Origin: Janthinobacterium psychrotolerans
GTDB lineage: Bacteria > Pseudomonadota > Gammaproteobacteria > Burkholderiales > Burkholderiaceae_D
Assembly (NCBI RefSeq): GCF_001677885.1
Contig: NZ_LOCQ01000043.1
Coordinates: 25,881-89,880, forward strand
Length of the DNA: 64,000 bases
Reading direction: 5' to 3'
In this document: piece after piece, positions 46,187-54,867 of the stretch
Numbering within the stretch: position 1 is the first letter of the stretch
How the letters are laid out: each line of letters starts with the position of its first letter
Notes under the pieces: generated by a model
The model's input: the letters and a program-made list of their open reading frames with translations, nothing else
Database searches by the model: none
What the model was told of the DNA's origin: nothing
Position numbers and translations under genes: made by a program

Positions 46187-46498
46187 ATGAGCGACGTACA
46201 AACCTGGATCAAAGAAACCGTGACGAGCACGCCGGTCGTGCTGTTCATGAAAGGCACGGCCCAATTTCCACAGTGCGGCTTTTCCGGCCGCGCCATCCAG
46301 ATCCTGAAAGCCTGCGGCGTGGAAAACATCGCCACCGTCAACGTGCTGGACGACCCGGAAGTTCGCCAGGGCATCAAGGACTACTCGAACTGGCCGACCA
46401 TTCCACAGCTGTATGTCAAGGGCGAGTTTATCGGCGGCTCCGACATCATGAACGAAATGTTTGCATCGGGCGAACTGAAATCCTTGCTCGATGCCTGA
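46187..46498 (+). CDS. grxD: Monothiol glutaredoxin (CGFS type)
   Basis: This protein carries or transfers Fe-S clusters, typically with BolA-type partners. It has 103 residues with the diagnostic CGFS motif (Cys30, [12 protein letters not shown]), WPTIPQLYV and GGSDIMNEM. The ATG at 46187 has an AGAGG ribosome-binding site. A TTATAAAAT sequence at 46143-46151 may be its -10 box. Its stop codon lies 8 bp inside the next gene (ubiX). A possible BolA partner, ibaG, is at 24202-24438. Confidence 0.95.
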   Translation: MSDVQTWIKETVTSTPVVLFMKGTAQFPQCGFSGRAIQILKACGVENIATVNVLDDPEVRQGIKDYSNWPTIPQLYVKGEFIGGSDIMNEMFASGELKSLLDA

Positions 46499-47099
46499 AG
46501 TAGCGCAGCGGCCGCGCCGTATCGTCATCGCCATCACGGGCGCCACCGGCGCCGTCTACGGCTTGCGGCTGCTGCAACTGCTCGGCGCCATCCCAGGCGT
46601 CGAGACCCATCTGGTGTTGTCGGATGCGGCGGTATTGACCCTGCACCAGGAAACCGGCATGGGCCGCAAGGATGTCGAAGCACTGGCGCACGTGGTGCAC
46701 AAGCAGCGCGATATCGGCGCGTCGATTGCCAGTGGCTCTTTCCAGTCGGATGGCATGGTGATCGCGCCGTGCTCGATGAAGACGCTGGCTGCGGTGGCGC
46801 ATGGCCTGTCGGATAATCTGATCACGCGCGCGGCCGATGTGGTGCTCAAGGAGCGCCGGCGTTTGATCCTGATGGTGCGCGAAACGCCGTTCAACCTGGC
46901 GCATCTGCGCAATATGACGGCCGTCACCGAAATGGGCGGCATCATCTTCCCGCCGCTACCGAGCTTTTACCAGCTGCCCAACAGCATCGCCGAGATGGTC
47001 GACCATACCGTGGCGCGCGTCATCGACCTGCTCGGCATCGAGCATGGCCTGGCGCCACGCTGGAATGGTTTGAAAGCCACCGACAGCCATTCTGTCTGA
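46491..47099 (+). CDS. ubiX: Flavin prenyltransferase UbiX
   Basis: UbiX makes prenylated FMN, the cofactor of UbiD-type decarboxylases in ubiquinone synthesis. The 202-residue protein has [43 protein letters not shown] and [20 protein letters not shown], the flavin- and prenyl-binding motifs. Its ATG lies 8 bp inside grxD, so the two are probably translationally coupled. Confidence 0.96.
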   Translation: MPEVAQRPRRIVIAITGATGAVYGLRLLQLLGAIPGVETHLVLSDAAVLTLHQETGMGRKDVEALAHVVHKQRDIGASIASGSFQSDGMVIAPCSMKTLAAVAHGLSDNLITRAADVVLKERRRLILMVRETPFNLAHLRNMTAVTEMGGIIFPPLPSFYQLPNSIAEMVDHTVARVIDLLGIEHGLAPRWNGLKATDSHSV

Positions 47100-47103
47100 A
47101 GCG

Positions 47104-47274
47104 CTATCTTTTTTCGAACTGAATCCCGCTCGCGCGTTTCAAATCTTTGGCTTCTTCAACCATCCTGCGGTGGGCGATCCGCTTGCGCATCACTTCCGCA
47201 TGTTGCGCGGCGGTCATGGGCGGCACGGTCATCAAGTCTTTCAGCTGCGCGGTGTTGCTGTAGTTACTTTTCAT
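47104..47274 (-). CDS. Small basic hypothetical protein
   Basis: A 56-residue protein (MKSNYSNTAQLKDLMTVPP... ending GIQFEKR) from the ATG at 47274. It is rich in Lys/Arg (MRKRIAHRRMVEEAKDLKR), so it may bind nucleic acid. It faces ubiX with a 4-bp gap. No strong ribosome-binding site is seen. Composition and spacing look gene-like, but I do not recognise the family. Confidence 0.45.
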   Translation of the reverse strand: MKSNYSNTAQLKDLMTVPPMTAAQHAEVMRKRIAHRRMVEEAKDLKRASGIQFEKR

Positions 47275-47465
47275 AAGACGGCTCAAATGCTCGGCTCCGT
47301 GGTGGATGACAAACTGGCTGATGCTGATCTTTGATGCTGATCTTATTATGCGCCGCTATTGACGACTGCGCTGCCTGTTACGAAATGTTTGTCGAATAAT
47401 CCAGTTGCAGTGCAACATAAGAGGTCTTATTGTGCAGCAAAATCATGTCCTCGGCATGACCACGC

Positions 47466-47496
47466 ACAAAAAAACAGCCGGCCATCCCTGGCCGGC
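47466..47496 (-). terminator. Intrinsic terminator downstream of the XRE-type regulator
   Basis: Perfect 8-bp stem GCCGGCCA (47477-47484) / TGGCCGGC (47489-47496) with a 4-nt loop, followed on the minus strand by TG and seven T. It lies 39 bp after the regulator's stop codon. Confidence 0.85.
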
Positions 47497-47535
47497 CTGG
47501 CGTCGTCCGAAACTGCCGTTACTACGGGAAAATAC

Positions 47536-47943
47536 TTACTTTTGGTAATTGACGCGCACCAGCATGCGAATAAATTCACGCGCAATTTGACGATGATGCT
47601 CATCCAATCTTTGCAGATCAGCAATTAATTTGACGTCAGCCGACTCAAAACGCGACAAGGCGCTGCCCGCGTCACCATTCGGTACGGCGCTTTCCGGACC
47701 ACCAAAGCGCAACCATTCCGCCGGCACGCCCAGCCATTGGGCGATCATGCGCAGTTTCTCCTGCGTGGGGATGGCCTCGCCGACTAGCCATTTCCTGGCG
47801 GCATGTACGGTAATCGGGCGTCCGTCGAAGCGAATATTGAATTCCCGGGCCAGTCTGGTCGGGCTATCGGGAGAGTAGTGGGCGTTTTTCAGAGCCAGCT
47901 GAAGTCGCTGGCTAAAGCTTTCGCGTTCGTTAGAAGAATTCAT
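47536..47943 (-). CDS. XRE/phage-repressor-like transcriptional regulator
   Basis: A 135-residue DNA-binding protein. The helix-turn-helix is in residues about 25-75 (TRLAREFNIRFDGRPITVHAARKWLVGEAIPTQEKLRMIAQWLGV), and PAEWLRFG follows as in phage-type repressors. The last 45 residues (LIADLQRLDEHHRQIAREFIRML) are a helical, probably dimerising, tail. A perfect palindrome lies 11 bp before its start codon, so it probably controls itself. No phage genes are nearby. The target genes are unknown. Confidence 0.87.
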   Translation of the reverse strand: MNSSNERESFSQRLQLALKNAHYSPDSPTRLAREFNIRFDGRPITVHAARKWLVGEAIPTQEKLRMIAQWLGVPAEWLRFGGPESAVPNGDAGSALSRFESADVKLIADLQRLDEHHRQIAREFIRMLVRVNYQK

Positions 47944-47953
47944 AGGTGTACTA

Positions 47954-47973
47954 TTTCATGTTGTAACATGAAA
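47954..47973. promoter_or_regulatory. Palindromic operator before the XRE-type regulator
   Basis: TTTCATGTT-GT-AACATGAAA has perfect 9-bp arms and a 2-bp centre, 11 bp upstream of the start codon. Position and symmetry fit autoregulation by the encoded helix-turn-helix protein. Confidence 0.6.
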
Positions 47974-48519
47974 GTCAGTTTCTTGAATGACCATGCGGAT
48001 TGTTACTTTTTAAAAAGAAAATAATTTACAATTAACACTCCGGCGGGCTTTTTTTGTAAAAAAGCGGCCAAATTTTCTCTTGTCATCCAGCATGGCTTCG
48101 GGTCAAATTCGCGGCTGGCTTTGAATTTCGCAATGCAGCACGATTTCAAAGCCTCGTTTTGGCACTACAACGTACGGTATTGGATCATGCGCGCCGGGGG
48201 TGACACATGCAAGGCCCACGCCATACAATTTCTCATGAACAAATTTTATATAAAGACCATTTAATTTCTATTATAGAAACTTACGGCGGATGCTTGTCTT
48301 GATGGCAAATTTACTTCCATCATAACGAAAAGTGTTTATGTTGGCACAAAGAAAGTTCTTTTTGGTGTCATCTGCGCCACCAACTTTCAATCTTCCTTGG
48401 CGTTTTCGTGCTGAAAACCGATTTATTTTCCATAACCTTGCATCCTGAATAACTTTCCCTCTCATGGTACTGCCAGCATTTCTTTGCTGGCAGCACGGCG
48501 CAGGCGCGCTACAATGGCA
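47974..48519. other. AT-rich intergenic stretch without a convincing gene
   Basis: This region is markedly richer in A+T than its surroundings. It contains a small hairpin near 48048-48064 (GCTTTTTT/AAAAAAGC). The only longer frame (48271-48465, minus) lacks a family signature and a ribosome-binding site. It could be decayed foreign DNA or hold an unrecognised small RNA. Confidence 0.4.
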
Positions 48520-48541
48520 TTGACGCGAACGTAAACGTCAA
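48520..48541. promoter_or_regulatory. LiuR-type operator upstream of liuR
   Basis: An imperfect palindrome running from TTGACG to CGTCAA with ACGTAAACGT inside lies 37 bp before the liuR start. It resembles the site before ivd (49066-49086) and fits MerR-type autoregulation. Confidence 0.55.
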
Positions 48542-48578
48542 TCCAGTCCACGCCATCATACACACCAGCCCCACGCCC

Positions 48579-49007
48579 ATGTCCCTGCCTGCGCCCGCAC
48601 CCAGCACTACCTATACCATTACCGAACTGGCCCGCGAGTTCGACATCACGGCGCGCGCCATCCGCTTCTATGAGGACCAGGGATTGCTCAGTCCGAAGCG
48701 CGAAGGCGCGGGCGGACGCAGCCGCGTCTATACGCCACGCGACCGCACGCGGCTCAAGCTGACCTTGCGCGGCAAGCGCCTGGGCCTGGCCTTGTCCGAG
48801 ATCAAAAGCCTGGTCGACATGTACGAGTCGCCCAAGGACACGCGCGCCCAGATGGACCGTTTTCTCGGCGTGCTGGCGCAGCACCGGCAGACCCTGGAGC
48901 AGCAGCGCATCGATATCGAAATGGCGCTGGCCGAAATCAGCAGCCACGAAGCAGCCTGCGCGCGCATGCTGGCCGAACTGGACGACGGCGCGCTGACGGC
49001 GCAGTAA
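48579..49007 (+). CDS. liuR: MerR-family regulator of branched-chain acyl-CoA breakdown, LiuR type
   Basis: The protein has 142 residues. The N-terminal MerR helix-turn-helix (YTITELAREFDITARAIRFYEDQGLLSPKREG, YTPRDRTRLKL) is followed by a dimerising coiled coil. Such regulators repress leucine/isovalerate degradation genes. Palindromes rich in ACGTAAACGT lie upstream of both this gene and the adjacent isovaleryl-CoA dehydrogenase gene. The name is inferred from this neighbour and the operator shape. Confidence 0.88.
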   Translation: MSLPAPAPSTTYTITELAREFDITARAIRFYEDQGLLSPKREGAGGRSRVYTPRDRTRLKLTLRGKRLGLALSEIKSLVDMYESPKDTRAQMDRFLGVLAQHRQTLEQQRIDIEMALAEISSHEAACARMLAELDDGALTAQ

Positions 49008-49065
49008 GATGGTCAAATGCGCGGCCCGCCTGATGCAGGCCGCCAGGACATGCTTTATACTTTGC

Positions 49066-49086
49066 TTTACGTTTACGTAAACGTCA
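49066..49086. promoter_or_regulatory. LiuR-type operator upstream of ivd
   Basis: The perfect 16-bp palindrome ACGTTTACGTAAACGT (49069-49084) sits just downstream of a TATACT -10-like box (49056-49061), 66 bp before the ivd start. That position fits repression by LiuR. Confidence 0.7.
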
Positions 49087-49152
49087 CAACTGAGTATGAT
49101 GGCTTTTTAAAGCGGCCGACAGCCGACAACATATAACGACGACGAGGACGAC

Positions 49153-50337
49153 ATGCTCCATCTCCCAGGCTTGACCTTTGACCACGGCGAAGACATCGCC
49201 TCCTTGCGCGAGGCGATTCAGCAATTCGCCGCCGCCGAAATCGCCCCGCGCGCGGCGGAAATCGACCGCAGCGACCAGTTCCCGATGGACCTGTGGCGCA
49301 AGATGGGCGACATGGGCCTGCTCGGCATTACCGTCAGCGAAGAATACGGCGGCGCCGGCATGGGCTACCTGGCCCACATTATTGCGATGGAAGAAATCTC
49401 GCGCGCCTCGGCCTCGGTCGGCCTGTCCTACGGCGCCCATTCCAACCTGTGCGTGAACCAGATCAAGCGCAACGGCACCGACGAGCAGAAAGCCAAATAC
49501 CTGCCCAAACTGATCACCGGCGAGCATATCGGCGCGCTGGCCATGTCGGAACCGAACGCCGGCTCGGACGTCGTCAGCATGCAGCTGCGCGCCGACTTCA
49601 AGGGCGACCGCTGGGTGCTGAACGGCACCAAGATGTGGATCACCAACGGCCCCGACGCGGACGTGCTGGTGGTGTACGCCAAGAACGACCTGGCGGCCGG
49701 CGCGCGCGGCATGACGGCGTTCCTGATTGAAAAGAACTTCAAGGGCTTTTCGATCGCGCAAAAACTCGACAAGCTGGGCATGCGCGGCTCGCATACGGGC
49801 GAACTGGTGTTCCAGGATTGCGAAGTGCCGGCCGAAAATGTCCTCGGTGGCCTGGGCAAGGGCGTCAATGTGCTGATGTCGGGCCTGGACTTCGAACGCA
49901 CGGTGCTGTCCGGCGGACCGCTGGGCATCATGCAGGCCTGCATGGACTTGGTGGTGCCATATGTGCACGACCGCAAGCAGTTCGGCCAGGCCATCGGTGA
50001 ATTCCAATTGATGCAGGGCAAACTGGCCGACATGTATTCGACCATGATGGCCTGCAAGGCCTATGTGTATGCGGTGGGCCAGGCTTGCGACCGTGCCACC
50101 ACGCCGGAAGCGGTGCGCCAGTTGCGCAAGGATGCGGCCGGCGCGATTCTGTACAGCGCCGAAAAAGCGACCTGGATGGCCGGCGAAGCGATCCAGGCGC
50201 TGGGCGGCAATGGCTATATCAATGAATACCCGGCCGGACGCCTGTGGCGCGACGCCAAGCTGTACGAGATCGGTGCCGGCACCAGCGAAATTCGCCGCAT
50301 GCTGATCGGCCGCGAACTGTTTGCCGAAACCAAATAA
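49153..50337 (+). CDS. ivd: Isovaleryl-CoA dehydrogenase
   Basis: This FAD enzyme oxidises isovaleryl-CoA to 3-methylcrotonyl-CoA in leucine breakdown. The protein has 394 residues. The family-specific catalytic base, Glu248 in [15 protein letters not shown], is present, while the usual acyl-CoA dehydrogenase Glu near the C terminus is replaced ([17 protein letters not shown]), exactly the isovaleryl-CoA dehydrogenase pattern. [13 protein letters not shown] and [16 protein letters not shown] are typical. It is the first gene of a plus-strand operon and carries the LiuR-type operator. Confidence 0.96.
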   Translation: MLHLPGLTFDHGEDIASLREAIQQFAAAEIAPRAAEIDRSDQFPMDLWRKMGDMGLLGITVSEEYGGAGMGYLAHIIAMEEISRASASVGLSYGAHSNLCVNQIKRNGTDEQKAKYLPKLITGEHIGALAMSEPNAGSDVVSMQLRADFKGDRWVLNGTKMWITNGPDADVLVVYAKNDLAAGARGMTAFLIEKNFKGFSIAQKLDKLGMRGSHTGELVFQDCEVPAENVLGGLGKGVNVLMSGLDFERTVLSGGPLGIMQACMDLVVPYVHDRKQFGQAIGEFQLMQGKLADMYSTMMACKAYVYAVGQACDRATTPEAVRQLRKDAAGAILYSAEKATWMAGEAIQALGGNGYINEYPAGRLWRDAKLYEIGAGTSEIRRMLIGRELFAETK

Positions 50338-50362
50338 CCCATCACTGATACGGAGATCCATC

Positions 50363-51559
50363 ATGCATGATCCAGTCGTTATCGTCGGTGCCGCGCGCAC
50401 CCCCATGGGCGCCTTCCAGGGCGACTTTTCCAACGTCACCGCCAGCGACCTGGGCGCCGTGGCCATCAAGGCCGCCGTCGAGCGGGCCGGTGTCGCGCCG
50501 GAACTGGTGGACCACGTGTATTTCGGCAATTGCCTGATGGCCGGCCAGGGCCAGGCGCCCGCGCGCCAGGCCTTGCGCAAGGCCGGCCTGCCAGATTCAA
50601 CCGGCGCCGTCACCCTGTCGAAAATGTGCGGCTCGGCCATGCAGACCACCATGTTCGCCCACGACACGCTGCTGGCCGGCAGCGCCGAGGTGGTGGTGGC
50701 CGGCGGCATGGAATCGATGACCAATGCGCCCTACCTGGTGCCAAAAGCGCGCGGCGGCTACCGCATTGGCCACGGCATGCTGTTCGACCACATGATGATG
50801 GATGGCCTGGAAGACGCCTACAGCCGCGACGAAAAAGGCAATGCGCGCTCGATGGGCACGTTTGCCGAAGAATGCGCCAGCCAGTACGCGTTTACCCGCG
50901 AAGCGCAGGATGCGTTTGCCATCGAATCGGTCAAGCGCGCCCAGGCGGCCGCCAGGGATGGTGGCTTTGACTGGGAAATCGCGCCCGTCACCGTGCCCGG
51001 CCGCGGTGGCGACACCGTCGTCAGCATCGACGAAGGCCCGGCCAAGGCACGGCTGGAAAAAATCCCGGCATTGAAACCGGCGTTCAAGAAAGACGGCACG
51101 ATTACCGCCGCCTCGTCGTCGTCGATCAACGATGGCGCGGCCGCCCTGGTGCTGATGCGCGAATCGACGGCGAACAAGCTGGGCTTGACCATCATCGCAA
51201 AGATCCACGGCCACGCCACCCACGCCCAGGCGCCGAATCAGTTTACGACAGCGCCGATCGGCGCCGTCAAAAAACTGTACGCCAAGACCGGCTGGAGCAG
51301 CAGCAATGTCGACCTGTTTGAAATCAACGAAGCGTTTGCCGCCGTACCGATGGCCGCCATGCACGACCTCGACATTCCACACAGCAAGATCAACATCCAT
51401 GGCGGCGCCTGCGCGCTGGGCCACCCGATCGGGGCCTCGGGCGCACGCATTATCGTCACCCTGCTGGGCGCCTTGAAACAGACGGGCGGCAAGCGTGGCG
51501 TGGCGGCCCTGTGCATCGGCGGCGGCGAAGCGACGGCAATGGCAATCGAACTGGTATAA
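50363..51559 (+). CDS. Acetyl-CoA acetyltransferase (thiolase)
   Basis: A 398-residue thiolase that joins or cleaves acetyl-CoA units. The catalytic residues are Cys89 (LSKMCGSAMQT), His354 (GHPIGASGARI) and Cys384 (LCIGGGEATAMAIE). The ATG at 50363 has a CGGAG site; the frame extends upstream into ivd without family similarity. It lies 25 bp after ivd. In this operon it could process acetoacetyl-CoA at the end of leucine breakdown. Confidence 0.95.
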   Translation: MHDPVVIVGAARTPMGAFQGDFSNVTASDLGAVAIKAAVERAGVAPELVDHVYFGNCLMAGQGQAPARQALRKAGLPDSTGAVTLSKMCGSAMQTTMFAHDTLLAGSAEVVVAGGMESMTNAPYLVPKARGGYRIGHGMLFDHMMMDGLEDAYSRDEKGNARSMGTFAEECASQYAFTREAQDAFAIESVKRAQAAARDGGFDWEIAPVTVPGRGGDTVVSIDEGPAKARLEKIPALKPAFKKDGTITAASSSSINDGAAALVLMRESTANKLGLTIIAKIHGHATHAQAPNQFTTAPIGAVKKLYAKTGWSSSNVDLFEINEAFAAVPMAAMHDLDIPHSKINIHGGACALGHPIGASGARIIVTLLGALKQTGGKRGVAALCIGGGEATAMAIELV

Positions 51560-51593
51560 GCTGGGCTTTTTCCACCACTCCAGGGAGCAGCAC

Positions 51594-52262
51594 ATGCCTA
51601 CAGCATTGATCATCGGCGCCTCGCGCGGCATCGGCCATGAAATCGTCCGTCAATACCGCCAGGATGGCTGGCGCGTGATCGCCACCGCGCGCAAGGCGCA
51701 AGATTGCGACATGCTCAAGGCGCTGGGCGCCGAGGCGCACCAGCTCGACGTGACCGACGTCGAAGGCTGCGCCGGCCTGGGCTGGAAGCTCGACGATGAA
51801 AAACTCGAGGTCGCCATCCTGAACGCGGGCGTGTATGGCCCGCGCCACGACGGCTTTCCGGCGCAAGCCGATTTCGATGCCGTGATGCACACCAATGTGC
51901 TGGCGGCCATGCGCTTGCTGCCCATCCTGGCGCCGCTGGTCGGCAATGCAAAAGGCAAGCTGGCCGTGCTGTCATCGCACATGGGTTCGCTCAGCGAGCG
52001 CAGCAGCGCCAGCGGCTCGCTGTACCGCGCCAGCAAGGCGGCCCTGAACTCCGTATTGATCGACACCGCCCTGTTGCATGGCTCGCAGGGCGTCACCTGC
52101 GTGGCCTTCCACCCGGGCTGGGTGCGCACCGAAATGGGCGGCGCCGGCGCCGATATTTCGCCGGAAGAAAGCGCGGCCGGCATCCGCGCCACCCTGGCCA
52201 GCCTGCCTGCAAGTAAACAGGCGGTTTTCCGCAACTATGACGGCAGCCCCATCGGCTGGTAA
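51594..52262 (+). CDS. Short-chain dehydrogenase/reductase
   Basis: A 222-residue SDR. It has the NAD(P)-binding motif GASRGIG (8-14), LNAGVYG, the catalytic Ser at about 127-128, Tyr144 and Lys148 (YRASK). The ATG at 51594 has an AGGGAG ribosome-binding site. It lies 34 bp after the thiolase gene and 19 bp before the second acyl-CoA dehydrogenase. The substrate is unknown. Confidence 0.93.
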   Translation: MPTALIIGASRGIGHEIVRQYRQDGWRVIATARKAQDCDMLKALGAEAHQLDVTDVEGCAGLGWKLDDEKLEVAILNAGVYGPRHDGFPAQADFDAVMHTNVLAAMRLLPILAPLVGNAKGKLAVLSSHMGSLSERSSASGSLYRASKAALNSVLIDTALLHGSQGVTCVAFHPGWVRTEMGGAGADISPEESAAGIRATLASLPASKQAVFRNYDGSPIGW

Positions 52263-52281
52263 CGTCCACCATGAGTCCCCG

Positions 52282-53409
52282 ATGATACTCAATGAAGAGC
52301 AAAGCATGATCCAGGAGGCGCTGCGCAGTTTTTCGCGCGAGCGCCTGGCGCCCAACGCGGCCCGCTGGGACAAGGAACATCACTTCCCGAAAGAAGAACT
52401 GCAGGAACTGGCGGCGCTGGGCGCGTTTGGCGTGGCCGTGCCGGAAGAACTGGGCGGCGCCGGCCTCGACTATGTGTCGCTGGCGCTGGTGCTGGAAGAA
52501 ATCGCCGCCGGCGATGGCGGCACCTCGACCATTATCTCGGTCAACAATTGCCCGGTCTGCAGCATCGCCATGATGTATGCGAATCAGGAACAGAAGCAGC
52601 AATGGCTGCGTCCGCTGGCGCAAGGCACCATGCTGGGCGCCTTTTGCCTGACGGAACCGCACACGGGCAGCGACGCCTCGGCCCTGCGCACCACCGCCAC
52701 CCGCGATGGCGATGATTACATCATCAACGGCAGCAAGCAGTTCATTACCAGCGGCAAATATGCGGACGTGGCGATCGTCATGGCGGTGACCGACAAGGCG
52801 GCCGGCAAACGCGGCATCAGCGCGTTCTGGGTGCCGACCAATGCTCCCGGCTATATCGTGGCGTCTCTGGAACAGAAGATGGGCCAGCACTCGTCGGACA
52901 CGGCGCAAATCCTGTTCGACAATTGCCGCATCCCCGCCGCCAACCTGATCGGCGAGGAAGGCCAAGGCTACAAGATCGCGCTGTCTGGCCTGGAAGGCGG
53001 GCGCATCGGCATCGCCTCGCAAGCGGTCGGCATGGCGCGCGCCGCCTATGAAGCGGCGCTGAGCTACGCGCGCGAGCGGGAAAGTTTCGGCAAGGCTATC
53101 TTTGAACACCAGGCGGTGCAGTTCCGCCTGGCCGACATGGCCACGCAGATCGAAGCGGCGCGCCAGCTGATACGCCACGCGGCATCGATGAAGGATGCAG
53201 GGCTGCCGTGCCTGAAGGAAGCGGCGATGGCGAAATTGTTTGCATCCGAGATGGCGGAAAAAGTGTGTTCCGACGCCATCCAGGTGCATGGCGGCTACGG
53301 CTATGTGTCGGACTTCCCGGTCGAGCGCATCTACCGCGATGTGCGCGTGTGCCAGATTTACGAGGGCACCAGCGATATTCAGAAGATACTCATCGCAAGA
53401 GCCTTGTAA
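52282..53409 (+). CDS. Acyl-CoA dehydrogenase, short/branched-chain type
   Basis: The protein has 375 residues. FAD-binding and substrate motifs: AFCLTEPHTGSDASALRT, FITSGKYADVAIVMAVT and the catalytic Glu361 in QIYEGTSDIQKILIARAL, the ordinary C-terminal position. It is therefore distinct from the isovaleryl-CoA enzyme three genes upstream and more like butyryl- or 2-methylacyl-CoA dehydrogenases. It ends the plus-strand operon. Confidence 0.94.
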   Translation: MILNEEQSMIQEALRSFSRERLAPNAARWDKEHHFPKEELQELAALGAFGVAVPEELGGAGLDYVSLALVLEEIAAGDGGTSTIISVNNCPVCSIAMMYANQEQKQQWLRPLAQGTMLGAFCLTEPHTGSDASALRTTATRDGDDYIINGSKQFITSGKYADVAIVMAVTDKAAGKRGISAFWVPTNAPGYIVASLEQKMGQHSSDTAQILFDNCRIPAANLIGEEGQGYKIALSGLEGGRIGIASQAVGMARAAYEAALSYARERESFGKAIFEHQAVQFRLADMATQIEAARQLIRHAASMKDAGLPCLKEAAMAKLFASEMAEKVCSDAIQVHGGYGYVSDFPVERIYRDVRVCQIYEGTSDIQKILIARAL

Positions 53410-53432
53410 AAACGCTCGGCAGTAAAGCCTCA

Positions 53433-53550
53433 GCGCCTTTAGAAACCGTAGCGAGCAAGCACGATATCGGATTGAGTAACGCAGCCGTACTTGGGTACGG
53501 CGAGTAACGCCGATTCGAGAGCGGGCTGCGCAGTAGGTTTATAAAGGCGC
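53433..53550. repeat. 118-bp palindromic repeat element after the acyl-CoA dehydrogenase gene
   Basis: GCGCCTTTAGAAACC (53433-53447) and GGTTTATAAAGGCGC (53536-53550) are inverted copies with one mismatch. The centre contains a perfect hairpin CCGTAC-TTGG-GTACGG flanked by two AGTAACGC segments. The nested architecture resembles the 12074-12336 element, but the sequence differs. Confidence 0.6.
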
Positions 53551-53560
53551 CATCCAGACG

Positions 53561-53584
53561 AAAAAAAAGCCCGCTAGCGCGGGC
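53561..53584 (-). terminator. Intrinsic terminator for the yihY strand
   Basis: A perfect hairpin GCCCGC-TAGC-GCGGGC (53569-53584) is followed on the minus strand by eight T. On the plus strand only TTCATT follows, so it works best for minus-strand transcripts. Confidence 0.7.
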
Positions 53585-53873
53585 TTCATTCCAATGTATT
53601 ACCAATGCTTTAATCGTGTCATGGACGCCAGTGCTATCTGCAAAGTGCCTCCTGATTTTCGGACTCCCATGCTATCTGCATGGTGACTCCAAGTGTAAGC
53701 TCGACCAACGTATCCGGAATTACAAAATCCAGTTTTTCGCACTAGTCACGCCATCGACATTACACCTGTCGGTCGCCGTACTTGAACTGGATGGTGAGAG
53801 TATCTGCAAGCAAATCTCAACCACTGAAAGAATTATAGCACAGGCTTTTGTGCGACGCAACAACCTTTTTAAA
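53585..53873. other. Intergenic stretch without a recognisable gene
   Basis: A lower-GC, 289-bp region between the terminator and the yihY stop. It holds two copies of TGCTATCTGCA near 53632 and 53670. The plus-strand frame at 53616-53885 has no family resemblance or ribosome-binding site. Confidence 0.4.
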
Positions 53874-54767
53874 TCAAGTCCTTAGCTCCAGCGGCTTGTC
53901 TTCCTCGCCGCCGCGCACCACGCGCTCGTATTCGGAAATGACCTGTGCGCCCAGCAGCAGCAAGGTGGCGCCGATTTCCAGGCTGAACATCACGACGATG
54001 GCCGTCGTCATCGAGCCGTAGACGACATTCACCTGCGACAAGGTCGAGAAATACCAGACCAGCACATGGCGCGCGATTTCCCACAGCAACGCCGCCGTCA
54101 CGCCGCCCATCAGCGCATGGGTAAATGACAGCCGGCCCACCGGCATCACCAGGTAAATCGAACTCAGCACCAGGATCTCGCCCGTCAGCCCCAGCAGATA
54201 CAGCAGCGCGCCCGACAAGCCTTCCAGGCCCCAGTCCTGGCGCAAAAAGCGCACGCTTTCATCGCCCATCACCTGCAAGCCGCCGGCCACCAGCGTGATC
54301 AGCAGAATGCCGACCCCGAGGCAGAGGATGTAGCAATACGGCAGGATGGCGGAAATCAGGAAATGGCGGCGCCGTATCGCCACGCGGTGGTTGAAGATCA
54401 CGCTCATGGCGTTCTCCAGCACCGTGAACGCCAGCGAGCTGAAAAACAGCATGGTGACCAGCAGCAGCCAGCCGATCACGCTGCGGTTATCAAGAAAATG
54501 CGCGACCTCGGCGACGATGGCTTTCGATTGCCCGGGCACCAGCCATTCCAGATAATGGCCTATGGTGCGCAGCAATTCGTCCTCGGCGATCACGTGCGAC
54601 AGCGCCACCACCACCAGCATCAATAGCGGCACGATGGACAGCAGCGAGTAATAGGCGACGGCGCCGGCCAGCAGCAAGCCCTGGTTGGCGCGAAAGCCTT
54701 TCAATACCTGCAGCACGAAGCGCAAGGGATGGCCGAGAATATACGCGCTGGCGTGGCGGTTGATCAT
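53874..54767 (-). CDS. YihY/BrkB family inner-membrane protein
   Basis: A 297-residue membrane protein with about six hydrophobic segments (for example GLLLAGAVAYYSLLSIVPLLMLVVVAL and ILCLGVGILLITLVAGGLQV). The family pattern AxAYYSLLSxxPLL near the start and the NVVYGSMTTAIVVMFSLEIGATLLLLGA end are typical. Its function is not established; it is often misnamed ribonuclease BN. It lies 100 bp downstream of the S66 peptidase gene on the same strand. Confidence 0.92.
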   Translation of the reverse strand: MINRHASAYILGHPLRFVLQVLKGFRANQGLLLAGAVAYYSLLSIVPLLMLVVVALSHVIAEDELLRTIGHYLEWLVPGQSKAIVAEVAHFLDNRSVIGWLLLVTMLFFSSLAFTVLENAMSVIFNHRVAIRRRHFLISAILPYCYILCLGVGILLITLVAGGLQVMGDESVRFLRQDWGLEGLSGALLYLLGLTGEILVLSSIYLVMPVGRLSFTHALMGGVTAALLWEIARHVLVWYFSTLSQVNVVYGSMTTAIVVMFSLEIGATLLLLGAQVISEYERVVRGGEEDKPLELRT

Positions 54768-54867
54768 GAACTATGTGTACCTGGTGAAGGACGCGGGCGT
54801 GGCCGTGTGCCACGCCGCCCCATGCACCATAGCATACGGACCATTCGCCTGGTTTGCCGTGCGCAAG

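Noticed and set aside
48271..48465. A 64-codon minus-strand frame in the AT-rich gap before liuR
   Set aside because: No ribosome-binding site, no recognisable motif, and composition like the surrounding non-coding DNA.
47536..48519. A prophage or genomic island around the repressor-like gene
   Set aside because: No integrase, structural phage genes, tRNA or attachment repeats are visible; only one regulator and AT-rich DNA.
53616..53885. An 89-codon plus-strand frame between the acyl-CoA dehydrogenase and yihY
   Set aside because: It overlaps the end of yihY and shows no family pattern or start signal.
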